From the NCBI RefSeq assembly GCF_900086645.1, contig NZ_LT576451.1, forward strand, positions 2,046,001 to 2,110,000: a stretch of DNA of 64,000 nucleotides. Reading direction: 5' to 3'. Position 1 is the stretch's first letter. Every line of letters starts with the position of its first letter. Positions 59,935 through 64,000 of the stretch are shown piece by piece. Below the pieces are notes generated by a model. It was not told where the DNA came from. It ran no database searches and saw only the letters and a list, made by a program, of their open reading frames with translations. A program made the translations under genes and the position numbers. Origin of the DNA: Curtobacterium sp. 9128. Lineage in GTDB: Bacteria > Actinomycetota > Actinomycetes > Actinomycetales > Microbacteriaceae.

Positions 59935-60984
59935 CTAGTCGAGCTCGGTGATCCCGACGCGGGCGAGCTCGGTCCAGAGACCGGCGCCGTCCGGGGCGTA
60001 GACCCACGGCGCGGCGGATTCCCTGGAGCGTTCCTGGGCCCTGGACCGCCCACCGGCGAGGACGGCCTCGCTCGTGGACAGCTGCCGGATCGCGACACCC
60101 GCGACGTTGTCCGGGTGCTCGCGCGCGAAGTCGCCGTACAGGGTCTCGTCGTGCTGTCCGTCGTCACCGACGAGCAGCCACTTGATGTCCGGGAAGTCGC
60201 GGGCGAGCCGCCGGAGGTTCTCGTGCTTGTGCAGCTGCCCGCTCCGGAAGAAGCGGTCGTGCGTCGGGCCCCAGTCGGTGAGCAGCAGGGTGCCGGACGG
60301 GTACATGTTCCTGGTGAGGAAGCGCTGGAGCGTCGGCCCGACGTTCCACGCACCGGTGGAGAGGTACACCGTCGGCGACCCGGGGTGCTGCGCGAGCACA
60401 CGCTCGTAGAGGACGGACATGCCGGGGACCGGGCGGCGCGCGTGCTCGGTGAGGACGAAGGAGTTCCACGCGGCCAGCATCGGACGGGGGAGCGAGGTCA
60501 CCATCACGGTGTCGTCGATGTCGGACAGCAGCCCGAACCGCGTGTCCGGGTGCACGACGAAGACGTCGGCCTCGGCGTCGCGCTGCCCGCCGGCGGACAG
60601 CCTGATGGTCTGCCAGCCCGGTTCGAGGTCGATCGGGACGATGGTGTCGACCACGCCGCCACGGTCGGACTGCACGGTGTGGGTGACCCCGCCGGCAGTG
60701 ATGGTCACCTCGGCGTGGTCGACCGCCACGCTCGTGAAGGTTCGCCAGCCGCGGACACCGGTGTACGCCGCGTCCGAGGCGAGCCCACGCCGGGTCAGCA
60801 GCACCCGGCAGAGCACCCGGATCCACCCGGGCGCGCCGTACCCGGTGTACGGGATGACGGTCGGCACGAGGCCGCGTCGGCGGGCGCGCTGTTCACGGAA
60901 CTCCTGCACGGCGTCCTCGATCCGGGCGGCACGATGCAGGATCGGCTCGGCCAGCGACGGTTCGTGGGACGTCGGGTCGGGCAT
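59935..60984 (-). CDS. App1-like phosphatase, DUF2183 family
   Basis: HAD-like protein of 349 residues, related to yeast App1 phosphatidate phosphatase. The catalytic motif D-I-D-D-T lies in GLLSDIDDTVMVTSL (about 170-185). TVYLSTGAWNVGPTLQRFL is motif II and WLLVGDDGQHDETLYGDFA motif III with the acidic pair. The N-terminal 150 residues form a beta-rich lead domain with a conserved PYTGYGAPGWIRVLCRVL. No signal or membrane segment. The ATG at 60984 begins MPDPTSHEP. Bacterial substrates are not established. Followed by the GH15 gene, probably one transcript. Confidence 0.87.
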   Translation of the reverse strand: MPDPTSHEPSLAEPILHRAARIEDAVQEFREQRARRRGLVPTVIPYTGYGAPGWIRVLCRVLLTRRGLASDAAYTGVRGWRTFTSVAVDHAEVTITAGGVTHTVQSDRGGVVDTIVPIDLEPGWQTIRLSAGGQRDAEADVFVVHPDTRFGLLSDIDDTVMVTSLPRPMLAAWNSFVLTEHARRPVPGMSVLYERVLAQHPGSPTVYLSTGAWNVGPTLQRFLTRNMYPSGTLLLTDWGPTHDRFFRSGQLHKHENLRRLARDFPDIKWLLVGDDGQHDETLYGDFAREHPDNVAGVAIRQLSTSEAVLAGGRSRAQERSRESAAPWVYAPDGAGLWTELARVGITELD

Positions 60985-61124
60985 CGGCCCATCATCCCAC
61001 GGAGGGGTGGAGGATGGGCACGACGCACTCGACACCCGGAGAATCGCAGCGGGATTCCAGCCGGGCTCTGCGAGAGTTGCCCCGTCACACAATCAGCCCG
61101 CGGTCGCCGCGAGAAGGAGAACAC

Positions 61125-61772
61125 GTGCTCGTCACCGAGGTTTCGAACGCACTGCCGGGGGGATCATCACTGCTCAGGAACGAGCCGGTCCAAGCCCGCA
61201 GTTCGGCGCGCCTCGCCGGGCTCCTCGACGCCGCAGCCGCGGTGATCGACGAGATCGGCTTCGAGCGGCTCACCACGGCCATGGTCGCCGAACGGGCGGG
61301 GGCGTCCATCGGCACGGTCTACCGGTACTTCCCGGACCGCATCGCCGTGGTCGAGGCGCTCGCCATCCGCTGCACGCAGCGGCTCGCGTCCCGGTTCGTC
61401 GATGCGCTCGACGCCAGCGGCGCGACGACCTGGCAGGACGCCTGCGACGCGCTCATCGACATGACGAGCGAGATGTACCGGACCGAGCCGGGGTTCCGCG
61501 CGATCCGCTTCGGCGACGCCGCGGACTCGGGCGTCGGTGACGAGGAAGACCGCATGGGTGCCCTCGGCGGGGCGGTCGGCACGATCATGCGCGAGCGCTT
61601 CGGTCTGCCGGACAACGACGCCGTCGCGCGAGCGTGGGTCGTCCTCGCCGAATCCGGACACGCCGTGCTGGCCAGGGCCCACCAGGACCGCCAGCACCCG
61701 GACACCGGGCTCATCGAGGCCTACCGCGTCATGAACAAGACGTATCTGGAGTCGGTGATCGCCGCCTCCTGA
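61125..61772 (+). CDS. TetR-family transcriptional regulator
   Basis: Regulator of 215 residues. An N-terminal extension of about 30 residues comes before the HTH (about 30-75: RLAGLLDAAAAVIDEIGFERL, MVAERAGASIGTVYRYFPDR). The C-terminal ligand domain (WQDACDALIDMTSEMYR, then FRAIRFGDAADSG) is of a type often seen in Micrococcales. The GTG at 61125 has GAAGGAGA 5 bases upstream. It is divergent from the App1-like gene and 249 bp before the osmolyte transporter; it could regulate either or only itself. A hairpin terminator follows. Confidence 0.88.
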   Translation: MLVTEVSNALPGGSSLLRNEPVQARSSARLAGLLDAAAAVIDEIGFERLTTAMVAERAGASIGTVYRYFPDRIAVVEALAIRCTQRLASRFVDALDASGATTWQDACDALIDMTSEMYRTEPGFRAIRFGDAADSGVGDEEDRMGALGGAVGTIMRERFGLPDNDAVARAWVVLAESGHAVLARAHQDRQHPDTGLIEAYRVMNKTYLESVIAAS

Positions 61773-61794
61773 CCACCGGTCACCAAACCGAACG

Positions 61795-61826
61795 GCGCTC
61801 GCCCTCCGAACTGGAGGCGCGGGCGC
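61795..61826 (+). terminator. Hairpin terminator after the TetR gene
   Basis: GCGCTCGCCCTCC (61795-61807), loop GAACT, then GGAGGCGCGGGCGC (61813-61826). The stem holds with one bulge and a U-G pair. No T-tract. Confidence 0.5.
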
Positions 61827-61928
61827 TGTCGTGTCCGCGGCCTCCGCCATGCGCGGGGTCGGCTCCAGAGCCGTGGCGGCTTCCGCGGACCGGCCGCCGG
61901 CCGGGTGGCGCTGTCCGGGACACGCCCG

Positions 61929-61983
61929 GTCACGTCACGGATCGTCACCTGGACGCACCGGTGTCGGTGCTGACGGGTACTCT
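61929..61983 (+). promoter_or_regulatory. Promoter region of the osmolyte transporter operon
   Basis: TACTCT (61978-61983) is a candidate -10, giving a leader of about 33 bases with AGAAGGG before the ATG at 62022. GTCAC is repeated at 61929, 61934 and 61944 just upstream. Such repeats could be a response-regulator site, but no factor is identified. Confidence 0.35.
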
Positions 61984-62021
61984 CACTCGGAGTCGGGCTA
62001 CCTCCTACCAGAAGGGCACCC

Positions 62022-62909
62022 ATGATCGAGTTCCGCCAGGTGCGCAAGACGTACCCGGACGGCACGGCCGCAGTCGAGCGGTTCGACCTCGTCATCCCAT
62101 CACGCACCACGACGGTCTTCGTCGGGTCGAGTGGTTGCGGGAAGACGACGCTGCTCCGCATGATCAACCGGATGGTCGACCCCACTGCCGGGTCCGTCTC
62201 CATCGACGGCGAGGACGTCGCAGGCGTCGACCCGGTGAAGCTCCGCCGCAGCATCGGCTACGTGATGCAGAATGCGGGCCTGCTGCCGCACCGCAAGGTC
62301 GCGGACAACATCGCGACCGTGCCGCTGCTCACCGGTGTGTCGAAGCAGGAAGCCCGCGCGCGGGCGCTCGAGCTGATGGACACCGTCGGACTCGACCGCG
62401 CCTTCGCCGACCGCTACCCGTCGCAGCTGTCGGGTGGCCAGCAGCAGCGCGTCGGTGTCGCCCGCGGGCTCGCCGTCGACCCGAACATCCTGCTGATGGA
62501 CGAGCCGTTCGGCGCGGTGGACCCGCTGGTCCGCAACGACCTGCAGGACGAGCTCATCCGGCTCCAGCGCGAGCTCGGCAAGACGGTCGTGTTCGTGACC
62601 CACGACATCGACGAGGCGTTCAAGCTCGGTGACCAGGTCGTCATCCTGAAGAAGGGCGGCGAGATCGCGCAGCTCGGGACACCGGCCGAGATCCTCTCGG
62701 AACCGGCGGACGACTTCGTGGCGAACTTCATCGGCGCCGGACGTGGTCGTCGAGCGCTCCGTGTGGAGCAGACGCCCACCGGACCCATCGTGGTCGACGG
62801 GGACGGACGTGCCGCCGGTGTGCTCACCGGTCCGGTCCCGGTCGTCGACGCGGCGTCCGCGGTGCCGCAGCCGGCCGGGCCGGACGCCGCACACCGGGAC
62901 AGCGTGTGA
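62022..62909 (+). CDS. Glycine betaine/osmolyte ABC transporter ATP-binding protein (OpuCA/ProV-like)
   Basis: ATPase subunit of an osmoprotectant importer, 295 residues. Walker A GSSGCGKTT is at about 33-41, the signature LSGGQQQR near 139, Walker B ILLMDEPFGAVD near 158, and the switch histidine in VFVTHDIDEAFKLGD. RKTYPDGTAAVE starts the domain. The C-terminus after about 240 has no CBS pair, so the ionic-strength sensor of OpuA/OpuC ATPases is missing. The ATG at 62022 has AGAAGGGCACCC. The permease gene overlaps its stop by 4 bases. Confidence 0.9.
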   Translation: MIEFRQVRKTYPDGTAAVERFDLVIPSRTTTVFVGSSGCGKTTLLRMINRMVDPTAGSVSIDGEDVAGVDPVKLRRSIGYVMQNAGLLPHRKVADNIATVPLLTGVSKQEARARALELMDTVGLDRAFADRYPSQLSGGQQQRVGVARGLAVDPNILLMDEPFGAVDPLVRNDLQDELIRLQRELGKTVVFVTHDIDEAFKLGDQVVILKKGGEIAQLGTPAEILSEPADDFVANFIGAGRGRRALRVEQTPTGPIVVDGDGRAAGVLTGPVPVVDAASAVPQPAGPDAAHRDSV

Positions 62910-63628
62910 ACTGGGTCACCGGCAACCTCGACACGATCACGTCGAACCTGATCGCGCACGTCTGGCTGTCGATCCCGCCGATCGTCATCAGCTTCGTGCT
63001 CTCGGTGCCGATCGGCCTGCTCGTGAACCGCCTGCGCAAGGGTCGCCGAGGTGCACGGGCGACCGGTTCGACGATCATCGTCGTGGCGAGCCTGCTCTAC
63101 GCCATCCCGTCCTTCCCGCTCTTCCTCGCCTTGCCGCCGTTGCTCGGGACGAACATCCTCGACCCGGCGAACGTCGTCATCGCGCTGACGATCTACGGTG
63201 TCGCCCTGATGGCGCGCTCGGCGGCCGACGCGCTCGACGCCGTCGACCCCGCGGTGCTGAACGCCGCGGCGGCCATGGGGTACTCGCCCGTGCAGCGGTT
63301 CTTCCGCGTCGAACTGCCCCTCGCCGGCCCCGTGCTCCTCGCCGGCATCCGGGTCGTCGCGGTCAGTACGGTGAGCCTCGTCACGGTCGGTGCGCTCCTC
63401 GGGATCCCGAACCTCGGGTTCCTGCTCACCGACGGCCTCAAGCGCGGCATCAGTGTCGAGATCCTGACCGGCATCGTGCTGACGATCGTCCTGGCGCTCG
63501 TCATCGACGGGCTCCTGGTGCTCATCGGACGCATCGTGATGCCGTGGACCCGCGGTGGCAGCCGTGATGCCAAGCGCATCCGGCGTCGTGCGGCGGCGGA
63601 CGTCCGTACCGGGGAGGTGTCCGCGTGA
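62906..63628 (+). CDS. Osmolyte ABC transporter permease (OpuCB-like)
   Basis: Membrane subunit of the importer, 240 residues with about five to six helices. The BPD permease loop is visible as VALMARSAADALDAVDPAVLNAA, then MGYSPVQRFFRVELPLAGP, which contacts the ATPase. The GTG at 62906 overlaps the stop of the ATPase gene. A second permease starts over its own stop, as in opuC operons with two permeases and a separate binding protein; the binding-protein gene would lie beyond the window. Confidence 0.9.
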   Translation: MNWVTGNLDTITSNLIAHVWLSIPPIVISFVLSVPIGLLVNRLRKGRRGARATGSTIIVVASLLYAIPSFPLFLALPPLLGTNILDPANVVIALTIYGVALMARSAADALDAVDPAVLNAAAAMGYSPVQRFFRVELPLAGPVLLAGIRVVAVSTVSLVTVGALLGIPNLGFLLTDGLKRGISVEILTGIVLTIVLALVIDGLLVLIGRIVMPWTRGGSRDAKRIRRRAAADVRTGEVSA

Positions 63629-64000
63629 ACCTCTTCGCCGGCGCCATCGCCTGGATCTTCGACCCCGCCAACTCCGTCGGGGCGAACGGCATCCCCGTCC
63701 GCCTCTGGGAGCACGTGTGGATCACGCTGCTCACCATCGTCATCGCCTGCGCCATCGCGGTGCCCCTCGGCCTCGTGATCGGGCACACCGGGCGTGGCAA
63801 GAGCCTCGCCGTGGGGTTCTCCGGCGGGGTCAGGGCGCTCCCCACGCTCGGCCTGCTGACGATCCTCGCCCTGTGGATCGGGCTCGGCATCGAAGCGCCG
63901 CTCATCTCGCTCGTCATCCTGGCGATCCCGTCGATCCTGGCCGGTACGTACTCCGGCCTCGAGGCGATCGACCGCGTGACCATCGACGCGGCCAAGGCGC
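63625..64000 (+). CDS. Osmolyte ABC transporter permease (OpuCD-like), 3' end outside the window
   Basis: Partial gene: the GTG at 63625 overlaps the stop of the previous permease gene (GTGA), and the frame stays open to the last base (125 codons). The visible part starts MNLFAGAIAWIFDPANSV. A helix follows (VWITLLTIVIACAIAVPLGL), then VRALPTLGLLTILALWIGLG and the beginning of the permease loop (SGLEAIDRVTIDAAKA). It is the second transmembrane subunit of the OpuC-type importer. Confidence 0.88.
   Translation, partial: MNLFAGAIAWIFDPANSVGANGIPVRLWEHVWITLLTIVIACAIAVPLGLVIGHTGRGKSLAVGFSGGVRALPTLGLLTILALWIGLGIEAPLISLVILAIPSILAGTYSGLEAIDRVTIDAAKA

Overview
The window is a stretch of high-GC actinobacterial chromosome. 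Gene content and order point to Microbacteriaceae, and Curtobacterium is my best guess (inference). The evidence is: a complete dcw (division and cell wall) cluster with actinobacterial partners (SepF, YggT, DivIVA/Wag31, DUF3040, Rv2175c-like protein) and no ftsA; a class II DAHP synthase; a GarA/OdhI FHA protein; an actinobacterial CtaF subunit; many GTG and TTG starts; and probable leaderless promoters of the form TANNNT placed 6-9 bases before the start codon. I found no rRNA, tRNA, IS element, prophage, CRISPR array or obvious foreign island. This is core chromosome, and most of the unusual signal lies in the intergenic DNA.

Layout. 1-2.0 kb: garA/odhI, ftsR and a second MerR gene. 2.0-2.5 kb: a convergent gap filled with two tandem-repeat arrays. 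2.5-9.2 kb: a ParA-type ATPase divergent from pyruvate carboxylase, then peptide deformylase, a large secreted protein of unknown function and a 61-residue ORF. 9.5-14.6 kb: acyl-CoA ligase divergent from a ROK glucokinase, PlsC and AroG. 14.8-20.4 kb: PASTA serine/threonine kinase, LysM cell-wall protein, Rv2175c-like DNA-binding protein, polyprenyl diphosphate synthase and DUF3040 protein. This is the same neighbourhood as Rv2169c-Rv2187 of Mycobacterium tuberculosis.

20.8-39.4 kb is the dcw cluster: mraZ-rsmH-ftsL-ftsI-murE-murF-mraY-murD-ftsW-murG-murC-ftsQ-ftsZ-yggS-sepF-yggT-wag31. Most junctions overlap by 4 bp (ATGA/GTGA), so translation is probably coupled. It makes lipid II and assembles the divisome; SepF and DivIVA replace FtsA and Min as membrane anchor and pole marker. 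In this sequence wag31 carries a one-base frameshift in its Pro/Ala linker. 39.4-50 kb: lspA, rluD-like, an MFS exporter with a divergent TetR regulator, dnaE1, hisD, nrdR and pyrD. 50.3-56.2 kb: DUF3043 protein, M20 dipeptidase, ErpA-type Fe-S carrier, and ctaC-ctaD-ctaF of the aa3 oxidase, preceded by a 24-codon leader ORF. 56.4-64 kb: a divergent G6PDH-like protein, a GH15 glucoamylase/trehalase-like enzyme, an App1-like phosphatase, a TetR regulator and an OpuC-type osmolyte ABC transporter whose second permease runs off the end.

Main observations: (i) five of the seven convergent gene pairs are separated by variants of one palindrome (GGAGGC-CGGTGCC arms), and in three of the five a second palindrome (CGCGCGTAGGAGG arms) follows; (ii) the other two convergent gaps hold tandem arrays, one with a 31-32 bp period; (iii) a hairpin repeat upstream of hisD recurs inside the ftsQ coding region; (iv) the MurE specificity motif reads HHPR where DAP-adding enzymes have DNPR; (v) three MraZ boxes in exact 10-bp register, with a fourth in phase, precede mraZ; (vi) wag31 is frameshifted. 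I saw no clearly new multi-gene system; the repeat families are the best candidates for something undescribed.
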